From Mesodorylaimus sp. YZB2_4 (Eukaryota; Nematoda; Enoplea; Dorylaimida; Dorylaimidae), in assembly GCA_030248295.1 (NCBI GenBank), contig JASANH010001278.1, positions 737,501 through 801,500 on the forward strand: DNA of 64,000 bases, in the 5' to 3' direction. The position numbers and the translations under genes are program-made. The notes below the pieces were generated by a model. The model was not told where the DNA came from, searched no databases, and saw only the letters and a list, made by a program, of their open reading frames with translations. How positions within the stretch are numbered: the first letter of the stretch is position 1; each line of letters begins with the position of its first letter. Below are positions 34,777 through 44,124 of the stretch, in pieces.

Positions 34777-34979
34777 GCGACCACTTCCAGTGCTGGTCGC
34801 GCAGCTAGTGCGGGGGGAGGGGGGGGGGGGGTCGCAGCCACTTTTCGTGCCACAGCCGCGGACTTTGGTTCGCTTCGCTTTTTTCGTATTTGTGTTCGAT
34901 GACGCAAAAGTAGAAACTCTTATGTTTTTTACTGGGCTCCCTCGAATACATATTAGTGAATCCTGTCGGGTCAGAAAAC

Positions 34980-35240
34980 GATTTTTTTGTGGTTTTTCGC
35001 TTACTGTACCATGCAAGACGAAAGAAGAATTTTTGGAATGGATGGAGGAGTTCAAGCGCGTTAGAAAAATCGATTGGAACAAACCGAATACTCAACCAAA
35101 TGTTACAAGATACGTGTATTGCCAAAAATTCGTTTGCCATAGTTCGAGCACATATAAGAAAGATGGACGACCAATTCACGATCCGCGGAACAGAAATAGC
35201 TTTTGCACTTCAAAACAGGGTTGCCAGACGCTCAAAGTGA
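34980..35240 (+). pseudogene. MULE transposase N-terminal fragment
   Basis: The frame contains KTKEEFLEWMEEFKRVRK, then TRYVYCQKFVCH, then KKDGRPI and a Lys/Arg- and Cys-containing end. This resembles the zinc-binding (FAR1/FLYWCH-like) N-terminal region of invertebrate MULE-type transposases. After about residue 150 of the open frame the similarity stops, so it is a fragment. Confidence 0.45.
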
Positions 35241-36889
35241 ATCCCGTCGCACGTGACTCTAAAAACCTTCACAAAACCTTCATCACTTATCCAAAAGCCG
35301 TCAATAATTCCCTCACAAAAAACGCTTGCGGTATCAACGAGCTGGAATCACAGCGAGGCCAGACAAAGGGAGCACCAAGCTTTCACTGAACGGCGCCTTG
35401 CTAGCTGCAACATTTCTTCGATAGAATCTAATGGCTCATAAGCATCTTCAAAAACAAGATTAGTACCTCCGGCTTCTTCAACCTCAACATCAGTAGCGCC
35501 TATTTCAGAATTAAACATTTTCCATTTTGGCGCAATAAGGGGGCTGAGCACCAGGAACTTTAAACCCGAACCTTGAGAACAAGACAGAATCTACATACTG
35601 CGTCACACACGAGTCCATGACGCGCTTTTTTAGATGAAGATTAACAGAAGTAAGTAGTACCCTTAAGTGTATGGTGAAGCAAAAGTCAAGAATATATTTT
35701 CAACCCCCATCCATATGGAAATACACATAAAAACTTCTTGCTTGGGCGATATGGCCCATATCTACCCGACCCTTGGTCCTGGAATGATCCAAGAAATATC
35801 ACAATGATCCCGAGATAATGAGCTATCGAATTTTATATTTAAAGTTCTCCTAGGTCCCATCATGCGTGAGATCCTGCCAGATTCCATCATTCGTGAGATC
35901 CCGTGGTGAAAACTCAGATTTCTTCGCAAAAAACTTGGGCTTACACTTGAAAAGGGAAAACAAACCTCAAATGATAAATTCACCAGAGATGCTCCTTGGT
36001 GTGCAGATGCTACAATATGCATATGCTGCATGCATTATTAATGCATCTGGAGGAGACAATTGCAAGGGCCCGAATTTTTTTAGCATTTTTTTGGGCCATG
36101 CTCGTCTTATGAGCTGGATTCTCGTATAGGATCCGTTTTTTCCCCACTGCTATTTTTGTCATACAGAAAAATTGGCTTGTTGTAGCGACGCAATAGATTC
36201 GTAAAGGTCATCCAGGCACAAAAGCGTGTTGTTTAGAAAAAATTAAGTCACCTGATTCTTACTAGTAATCTCACAATTAGAGTATGGATATATTGATTCG
36301 TCCCCTTTATAGTACAGATAGTAAAGCTGTGTATACAAAGAAAAAAGCTTGAATTCAGGGAGAAAGCCATGCACTTGCAAAAAAATTGGGACCGATAACG
36401 GGCAGCTGATCGATTTGGTGCTTTTTTTGCCTAGTGTAGAAGGTGCTTAAGAAAATCCCTTCATACCTCCACAAAATGGCGAAAACCTTCACCAAAACCT
36501 CCACTGACCAGTCCCCTCCACAAAAACCTCCGCTAGGCCAAAATCCCGTTAAAAATGACGGGAAACCTTCACATACGGCAACCCTGCTTCAAAACTGAAC
36601 GCTACGGTAAGACGCCACTGACCTTTATTTTGAATATTTTTCGCCAATTTTTCGTGTTGGCGAGTAGCTGCAGAGCTGGCACTTGGGAAAGACAAGGCAC
36701 CGGCTGATTCATTTTTCCATCATTCCGTGAACTGCTACCTGCAGCAGATCACCAGCCAGCTGTTCAGTCTGTGTCAGAGTCTGTCAGCACTTCAGCGGCA
36801 GAATTGGAACAAATGGACCTAATGGTCGTCGATTAGAATGAAGGGGATGGAATTGGAGAATCAGAGAAAGAAGAACGCAACCAACCTCG

Positions 36890-37232
36890 AATGAAGGAAT
36901 TGCGTTTAGAGTTCTCGAAGTATTTGGACGAACAATGCAAACCTGGTAATTGGGATGAGAATTTTTTGATGGCATTCGAGAAGTTTGTGAAGAGGACCAA
37001 AACCATGTCAACGGCTGCGTTTTCAAGCTTTGTGCTATCGTCAAATCGCGTTCGATCTGGTCGTACCATTCGTTTTCAGCCAACATCTATTGCTCGTCGA
37101 CTAACTGGAATCACTCGGGGATCCCAGCGTTTGCCGAGTGGTCGTCCTTCGAATTTACCAAAGAAACGAGCTGCTTTTAAGCGGCCTCATTCCTTATCAA
37201 CGAATGTAATGCAAAATCGTCCAAACGCTTGA
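36890..37232 (+). pseudogene. MULE transposase C-terminal fragment
   Basis: A 113-codon frame with LDEQCKPGNWDENFLMAFEK, then RSGRTIRFQPTSIARRLTG, a RLPSGRP segment and a basic end NVMQNRPNA. The RxxPTSIARR ... SGRP block is typical of the tail of this transposase type. The region upstream on the same strand (36780-36890) is broken by stops. The same element's catalytic core is missing. Confidence 0.5.
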
Positions 37233-37995
37233 CATTGTTCTGATTATGCATGTTATGATATGATGTCTCGCCACTTTTTCTGACGCAAATGGAAATTGCG
37301 TAGCGGTTGAAATTAACTGAAACATGAGCGACGCATTTTTAAGCAGACAGTACAAGCAAGACTCACGCAATACAAGCTAGTCCTTCACAGTGAAAAAAAA
37401 AGCTTGAAAGAAAATTGCAGAGTACAATCATACGACAGCTTCACATACGATACATGCCAGCAATGCCGCGTCATAAGACTATCATTTCTGGTAACGAACT
37501 GATAAAAGTTACATTGTTGTCCCCGGCCAGGCACAACCACTAACTCCGAGCTTGCAAATCAGATTCAGCCCCTGCAGTACTTATTTGTCAAGGCACTGCG
37601 ACAGAAGATCCATCATTCCGTCGTGTAAATCCTCGGCATAATTAAAATGGGCTGCTCAAAATGGCCAGTCGATTTGGAAATGTAGTCAATTGCTTTCGAA
37701 GTGGGCACAATTGACGAAGCATTTGACTTTGGCAAATAAACAATAAACTTTTTCAAAAAGTAGCTTGGACGCAACGAAGAGGCACAGATCCGGATTTTCT
37801 TGGAACCCGCACTGTATTTCCTGTGGTATGGGCATCCGCCAAAGATGATCTAAGCACTTAGATGATCTTTTTCTATGGCATACAACTGCGCACGTAAAGC
37901 GGACGAACATGCCGCGAGCGGACACACACAGGGAGCGCTTTGCGACCACGCACCCGGTTTCGTTGCGGTCGCAAACTATCGCGAGCGGGGGCAAA

Positions 37996-38051
37996 GCGAC
38001 TGATGGGCTTTTCGCACTCGGCTTTCCGAAATTTGCCCGACCCAGACGGGT
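37996..38051 (-). repeat. MULE right terminal inverted repeat
   Basis: GCGACTGATGGGCTTTTCGC followed by ACTCGGCTTTCCGAAATTTG and a GACGGGTC end, complementary to 34720-34776. Confidence 0.7.
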
Positions 38052-38152
38052 CCTTCTTAGTTCTTCTTAGTTCTTACTTTACTGCAATCCCAAGCGGCCA
38101 AAGCGCACTGACAGGGCAGACATGACAATTGACAAAAAAAAGGAAACAGATG

Positions 38153-38395
38153 TCACACAGAAAAAGACTTAAAACAAATATTCGTCATAAAAACACGCAA
38201 TGATGATAAGGCGATATCTTCTGGCAAGTCATTCCATAAAATCTTTGCAGAATGTTCAAAAGACTGTCCGTAAGAGACCGTTCGAGATTTCGGCAACACC
38301 AAATGATGACTTGCAGTATCTCTTTGACTAAAACGCTGACCAGAAATCGATTTGTGAATAAAATTTGAGTTATTGTTATTAAGCGAAATCAAATT
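38153..38395 (-). pseudogene. LINE C-terminal fragment, minus strand
   Basis: The minus-strand frame reads SLNNNNSNFIHKSISGQ, then VLPKSRTVSYGQSFEHSAKI, then LWNDLPEDIA, the usual end of LINE ORF2 proteins (…W N x L P …). It abuts the plus-strand LINE that starts at about 38404. Confidence 0.6.
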
Positions 38396-38403
38396 TTATC
38401 AAA

Positions 38404-40252
38404 TCGTCCTTCGAAAATGTCGACTCGCCGGCCTCCTCTTGGACAGCTTATCGCGGTCTGTCGCCTGACGAACGAAAAATTCCTGTGTTGTCCGACGAAA
38501 ACGATCGGCCATTTATTTCCGCCGCTGAGAAAGCCGATGCCTTGAACCAACATTTCTCCAAAAATTTCAATGATGTTTATTATGGCGAATTTCAACACCC
38601 TTTTATTGACATAGACGATTTTAGTGATTATTCTGAGTGAGGCGTTTATTGCTCGAGAAATCCGTCAGCTGAAGAACAATAGCGCCCCAGGAATCGATGG
38701 CCTGACGATTCTTATTATCAAACGAATTTCACCGAGTATCGCCCCGGCTCTGGTTATTGTCTTCAATCGATCAATCAATGACGACATTTTCCCCAATTAT
38801 TGGAAGCGCGCCCAGATCACTGCCATTCCGAAACCCGGGAATAAAAATTCTGTCAAGTCGTATCGTCCAATTTCGCTGCTTTGTATTGTCTCTAAAATTT
38901 TGGAGCGGCATATGGATAAACTACTTCGCTCATATTTGTCATTATCTCCAAATCAGCACGGTTTCTGCAAGCGGCGTGGCACGAATACTGCGTAAATACC
39001 TACAACACAATTCATCCATTATTCTTTGAACTCGAGAAATTCAAAATTCGTTTTTGGAATATTCTTGGATCTCCAGGAAGCCTTCGATCGTGTGCCCCAC
39101 GTATTATTATTAGATCGCCTAAAATCCGATCGTCGCATACCATCGAAAATTATAAGGTAGTTGGAATCCTATTTATCTGATCAATCTCAACACGTCGTAG
39201 TTGACGGTTCTGCTTCTTCACCTGCGAATGTGTCCTCAGGCATGCCCCAAGGCAGTGTTATTGGTCCGACATTATTTATCGCCTTCCTTGATCCGCTCCT
39301 ACACGAATTCAAATTGCGATTCCCGCACTTTTTATTGCCTGCTTACGCTGATGATACGTCGTTATCTGCACCGCTCAAAAACCTCAAAGAAGCCGAGAAA
39401 TTAATTCAGCCTGCCTTGGATTTTATCATGATGTGGTTTGGTCAAGCTGGATTAAATATCCACGTGGAAAAAACGCAAGCTATTATTTTTCGCTATGGTC
39501 ACAACCGGCTCAGTCAGCTCCCGAATCTGTTTTTGCAGGGCAGCAAGCTGGAATTTGTCGATCAGGTAACTTACTTAGGTTTTACGTTTTCTGGTGACCT
39601 CAAATTCAGTGAGCACGTGTCCATTGTTGCTCGTAAATGCAGCGCTATGATTGGTGCTTTACGACGCAGACTCGGTAAAAATGTGCATATTTGGATCCGT
39701 TTATAATGCATGCATACGTTCTGTACTGGAGTATGGCTGTGCTGCGTGGGATCCTGTTTTGCAATCTGATGTTGATGAGTTGGAGAAGGTACAGTTTTAC
39801 GCACTGCGGTTGTACTTAAATGATTTCACCATTTCTTATTAGGAAAGTCTTGAGCGTGCCGGTTGGATGTCTTTATCTGAGCGTAGACGTCGTCTGAAAG
39901 TGGTACAGTTTTATAAATTTTATCACGGGTATCACGATTTCAATAATCGATTTTTTATTCACAAAGATGTAATGTACGTGCAAGTGATAGGCGCTGTGAT
40001 ATCGATCATCATCTAATTGTGCCTAAGCCAAGCTTTGAGTCTTATCGTCAATGTTTTTTCATATTCTGGTGTTTTGCTTTGGAATAATGTGCCACTAAAT
40101 GTCGCCTGGGGAACGTATTTTTGGTTTTACCGTAATATCAACATGTGCTTATAAATTTCTCATATTTTATTTTAATGACTACGTCTTCTGATCCTCGAGT
40201 GCACTCTTACGTGTTTGCTCAAAAGTAAAGATTGATTGATTGATTGATTGAA
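38404..40252 (+). mobile_element. LINE fragment with reverse transcriptase and (TTGA)n tail
   Basis: 5'-truncated, 3'-complete non-LTR element. Frames read KNNSAPGIDGLTILIIKRIS, then IPKPGNKNSVKSYRPISLL, then HGFCKRRGTNTA, GMPQGSVIGPTLF and PAYADDTSLSA (the YxDD active site), then VDQVTYLGFTFSGDL. The C-terminal part (LEYGCAAWDP, then LERAGWMSLSERRRRLKVV) and a GATT/ATTG simple-repeat tail at 40228-40252 follow. Several stops and frameshifts break it (near 38639, 38993, 39703 and 39841). It belongs to the same family as the remnant at 29112-30165. Confidence 0.85.
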
Positions 40253-40254
40253 TT

Positions 40255-40860
40255 GGCTAGCAGATATAAGGGCACTGTTTGTTCCTCGACGCTTCACGAA
40301 ACCGTGCTGATGATCAGATAAAGACAAAAAGGGGCTGATCAGTCGATTAATGTGACGCTCGGGAAGTTTCGTTTCGAAGTGAAATCGGCTGATATGATTT
40401 CAGACTGTTCTTGTCGCCAGTTTTTGGGATCGGGGTCACTTCAGCGATCTTCCAAGAGTCAGGGAAACATTCTTCATCGAGCGATCGATTGAACAATAGG
40501 GTTAAAGCGGGCGTGATCGAGGGGGCGATGTTTTTGATAATGGGAACCGTCAGGCCATCATATCCCGGGGCGCTGTTTCTTTTCAATCCACGGATGTCCC
40601 TGAATACAGAATGTTCACCGATCATAAGGTCAATACTGTGACCGTCTTCATCAGATGCCGGATGAAAAAAACCATAGTCAGAGTTATTGAGGCTCATTGC
40701 AAATTGATTGTTCAATGCCTCAGCTTTCTCGCCTGGACTTAATAAAGAGCGATCAAATTCGTCGACCAAGGCTATAGTTTTAAAGTCGGATGGATTGAGC
40801 GATGGGTCACGATTGGCGGATATCCACGGCCAGATGGGTCGTCCCATGCACTAAAGTATT
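40255..40860 (-). pseudogene. LINE reverse transcriptase fragment, minus strand
   Basis: Minus-strand frames encode LSPGEKAEALNNQF, KRNSAPGYDGLTVPIIKNIA, then IPKTGDKNSLKSYQPISL, and after a small deletion the equivalent of HGFVKRRGTNSA. Same family as 38404-40252, in opposite orientation and directly abutting its tail. Confidence 0.75.
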
Positions 40861-41049
40861 TTTAAAATACAAGCTTTGGGCACTGCTGGTTAGAAATAGC
40901 TGAAATAGATCTTACGCCGAAAAAATTATTGGTTGCTATTAATTCAATGGTTTTATGAATTTGGGCCATGTACCCCTCCCGATTTATTGCAAACCCGAAA
41001 ACTTTCTGTCAAGTTGGCGCGAGTTTATTTATTGTTATTCATTATGCTC

Positions 41050-41272
41050 CATGGATATCCTGACACAGACGCTAGATAAAAGCAACGGCCGCCATCCACC
41101 ACACCTTTGTATCTTGTCGCACATTCATTTATGATATTGTCTGATTTGCACAGCATTTCTGACCTAAAAGCAACTGCATCATGCGGGATGACCTGAAACC
41201 CTTGTCCTCACCAATGGCGCAATATGGCGCGGAAACGAAAATAAAAATGAAGTTGTAAATTATCTTGCCCAT
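41050..41272 (-). pseudogene. Lectin-PAN copy E, truncated pseudogene
   Basis: Exon 1 (41272-41212, 61 nt) is intact: MGKIIYNFIFIFVSAPYCAI, with a phase-1 donor as in the other copies. Exon 2 starts at 41163 (GQKC). After GQKCCANQTIS a one-base shift creates a TAA, and the other frame resumes the family pattern (NECATRYKGVVDGGRCFYLA). Similarity ends near 41050. Exons 3 and 4 were not found. Confidence 0.75.
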
Positions 41273-41410
41273 GGATGCTGGCGATTGAGTAAAGATGCTA
41301 CGTAATAATCACTGTATATGCTGCATTTTCAGAATGGCTACAGACATGGCGTTCCAAATTTGCAGGGCAAAGGGACAATCACTCTAGCTTAGAGCTTTTA
41401 CTGTCCTCGC

Positions 41411-41653
41411 TTATATCGTTTGCGCTACATTGCTGCCACTTGGTCGGCCCGCCTTGTTCAGGTGGTCTGCTTCCCCGTTCAGATAGCGGCCGCACAAGCT
41501 GCGGTCTGCTCTTGACCGCGTTGTGGCCTGAACCCCCTCTATTCCATAGATTCTGGCTGGCTGGCTAATTTGCCCTCGGCCAATCACCTTGCCCATCACT
41601 GTCACCATGGCACCAGCAACAGCGACACCGAGGAGAAGAGCTATCAGATTCAT
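41411..41653 (-). CDS. Possible small secreted or anchored protein (80 aa)
   Basis: From ATG 41653 the frame begins MNLIALLLGVAVAGAMVTV, a good signal peptide or anchor. About 60 polar, basic residues with a single Cys follow. No homologue, promoter or poly(A) signal was recognised, and a chance open frame in a GC-rich patch is possible. Confidence 0.25.
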   Translation of the reverse strand: MNLIALLLGVAVAGAMVTVMGKVIGRGQISQPARIYGIEGVQATTRSRADRSLCGRYLNGEADHLNKAGRPSGSNVAQTI

Positions 41654-42054
41654 ATCCGCTCTCAAGCTTCCTATTTTGGACCTAGTTTAGAGTACCTTTT
41701 GATTGAGGATGTGATCTATATGATGGGTTTTGTTAATTTTACCATGAGGAGTGCAAAATCAGACAGCTGCTCTCCAAACACAAGTCTCATCAAGATACTG
41801 TCAGAATGCTCCTTTCTATACCACCAGTCTTTTAGCTTTCTGCTTGTTCATTCTAAGATCTTTTTTTAACATATTGGCGAGCACTGTTGACATTTTAGAT
41901 TCTCTATTATTGATGCAGGTGCCTCCTGGCGCCGCGTCTGGTATAGTATTTGGGTCGGTAATAAATGTGTGAGCTCTGCGAGACTGATGCAGCGCTTCAT
42001 CGTGCTCAATACCATACCTTGAACAGCGTGAAGTTCAAAAGTTAAAGCTCAGAA

Positions 42055-42115
42055 ATAATGGTATAATCAACGATATCATATCGTTTTATAAGACAAATAT
42101 CGTTTATCGTTAACG
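42055..42115. repeat. ATCG-rich palindromic patch
   Basis: Repeated CGATATC / ATATCG words (ACGATATCATATCGTTT, then ATATCGTTTATCGTTAACG) like the patches at 10060-10130 and 13540-13620. Confidence 0.4.
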
Positions 42116-42610
42116 CTAGGCTATGTCAGAGGCTGCTCAAATCAGGTGAAGAGTAGGGAGGGACTGCAAGATAGGATGAGAAAGACATGGCACTATGTAG
42201 ACGCACGGAGCCATGTACTAGACCTTCTTCAGAGACCTACCACTACAATGTAGCCGCTTTTGTCTCTTTTGGTCTGCCACGTCATCGTGAAGCCTGTGTA
42301 GGCAAGAAATGGCAGGCGTAGTAAGCTAGATTCGACATCGGGTACCCAATACGCGCAGTATTGATTCCGCAACACAGTACTCCCAGTTCTGTAATATCCA
42401 GCACTAGTGTTTAGAGTAAAATACAGTTAGATTTTACAAGACCGCACCAGGCACTGACACGATTTAGATAGACATACCAAGATACCAATCGAAGGTGATC
42501 AGTGCAATTGACGAAAAGCAACAACTATAACAAAAAACCTATGTCCTCGCACGGGTATGGACTGCTGGACGATGTTGTAGAGTGGTGACGTGCGATCACA
42601 ATCACGCAGC

Positions 42611-42740
42611 CTGACGTCATGTCATGCCATACTTTATCCATAGCCAAGCACTATAGAGCTCACTCGAGGGGTAGGGCGGAGGGCGAGGAGCTGTCGCCTG
42701 GGTGTCGCCGATAGTTTCATACCATGGCCACTCCGCCTAC
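42611..42740 (-). repeat. SINE-B copy (3' part)
   Basis: Read on the minus strand, CTTGGCTATGGATAAAGTAT then GGCATGACATGACG matches the tail end of the 32535 copy. The upstream part is diverged. Confidence 0.55.
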
Positions 42741-42744
42741 ACAT

Positions 42745-43065
42745 CCAAGACTCACGCAGGCGGCTGTGAGCCGCTTCTACACGCGTTGAAGTAACTCCAT
42801 GTGTGCAAGGAGAGATCATCCAGTCCGCACTCGTAAGTAAGAATGATCATCTGACTGGCCAATCGTGGAGTGCCTCTATATAAGCGATCCTCAGTCAGTC
42901 CAGGAAGTACAGTAGTCATGCCATTCTATCAGAGCCATAGAAAAAACTTCTCAACTCAACTTCTCGGACCTCTCTGGCGCTGTCTAAGAGGATATCGGGT
43001 GCACACTAGATATATTGTGCAGATACTGTAGAATGCACAGCGGCATCTATCACACTGATGCCGCG
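42745..43065 (+). repeat. TATA-containing dispersed repeat, possible solo LTR (copy 2)
   Basis: It shares ordered words with 10610-10960: GACTCACGCAGG, GCCTCTATATAAGCGATCC, TAGTCATGCC, GTGCACACTAGAT and a GGCATCTATCACACT end. It sits directly beside a SINE-B piece. Confidence 0.4.
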
Positions 43066-43273
43066 AAAGGCCAAGATATAACAGAATTATTATTTTCAGC
43101 TCATTTTTATATCATCTTAAAAGGCGTTCATTCCCATTTTCAATGAAATGCTCAGGCACTGCTTGAAACGATGGTTTCGTTCTCAGACTGGTTTGATCGG
43201 TTTTTATCAATGACTGTGTTTACTTTGTATGTGTCCCATGAGCTTGCTTCCGGCGTTTGGTTAAGAATAAAAC

Positions 43274-43297
43274 ATGATGACGATGATGATGATGAAA
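43274..43297. repeat. GAT microsatellite
   Basis: A short (GAT)n/(GAC) run: GATGATGACGATGATGATGA. Confidence 0.85.
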
Positions 43298-43802
43298 AGG
43301 TCACATGATTTTTGGTGAAAATGGTATATGACGCCTCCAGTGGCAATATTCTGTGCAGTGCATCCAACTCCTTGGTTTCACAAACTACCAATCGCTGTGA
43401 GCGCAGCAGACAAAAGAAAATCGAGTCCGACGAGTCAGAAGGAAGGTACTAGCCCCAATTAGTCTATTTCTCTGGCTTCCTCTGTCTTTGACTCTGGCTT
43501 ATTAGTGGTTCTAGCGAGCGCGGGGTTCAGCCCCCCAATATATAGCCCATCGTTCCGCTGCGACCGTTCTCGTCGCTCTCCATCGCGACTGGGCGTTGCA
43601 GCTGTGCGCCTTCTCCCACCATTCCACGTCCACCACGTAAGAGTAAAATATCAAGATTTTGACTTTGTCGTATAGCATTCATAGAATGTCTCTTCTAGTC
43701 CAGGCAGCCTTGCGCAATGTCAATCCTGCTTTTTCTCCTGACGAAAAGCTTTTCATTTTCTCTACAAGCAGCCGCAGTAAGTTGCATCTGGCATGATCAT
43801 GA

Positions 43803-43858
43803 CCCATGCTCACCTTAAAAGGTATACGTTCATGTGATACCTTTAAAGTGAGCATGGG
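43803..43858 (+). ncRNA. Hairpin of miRNA-precursor size
   Basis: The 5' arm CCCATGCTCACCTTAAAAGG and 3' arm CCTTTAAAGTGAGCATGGG pair over about 24 bp with one mismatch and one bulge, around a loop of about eight bases. The 56-nt total fits a pre-miRNA, but a foldback repeat relic is equally possible. I did not find a second copy in the window. Confidence 0.35.
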
Positions 43859-44124
43859 ATACCTTCAACATACACGGGCAGCATACGTATCCCTAAGCAG
43901 AGCTGATAGAGCTGGCAGGGTTACGGGAATTCAGTATCTGTAAGCAGTTATCTTATAAATTACTTTCCTATTCGCCATTAAAAACTTACTTTGCGCAAAG
44001 TTAAGTCACGAATTCGTTTTAGCGAGTACAAAATAAAGTAAATCAATCAATAGCCAAGAATGCCGAGTGATATCACACAGAGTAGGTGCAAGCAAGAATA
44101 CCACAGTCCGCCAGATACTTTATA

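Larger units (their letters stand above)
34720..38053 (+). mobile_element. MULE-type DNA transposon, decayed, with TIRs
   Basis: The ends are inverted copies. 34720-34776 contains GGAAAGCCGAGTGCAAAAAG, and 37996-38051 contains CTTTTCGCACTCGGCTTTCC with GCGACTGATGGG inside. The match runs over about 50 bp with few differences. The interior carries two transposase-like pieces on the plus strand (34980-35240 and 36890-37232) but no DDE core, so the element is internally deleted or disrupted and non-autonomous. Confidence 0.7.

Noticed and set aside
36784-37086. Minus-strand frames opposite the MULE tail
   Set aside because: Antisense shadows of the transposase fragment.
43274-43297. Possible regulatory GATGAT array
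   Set aside because: A plain trinucleotide microsatellite.
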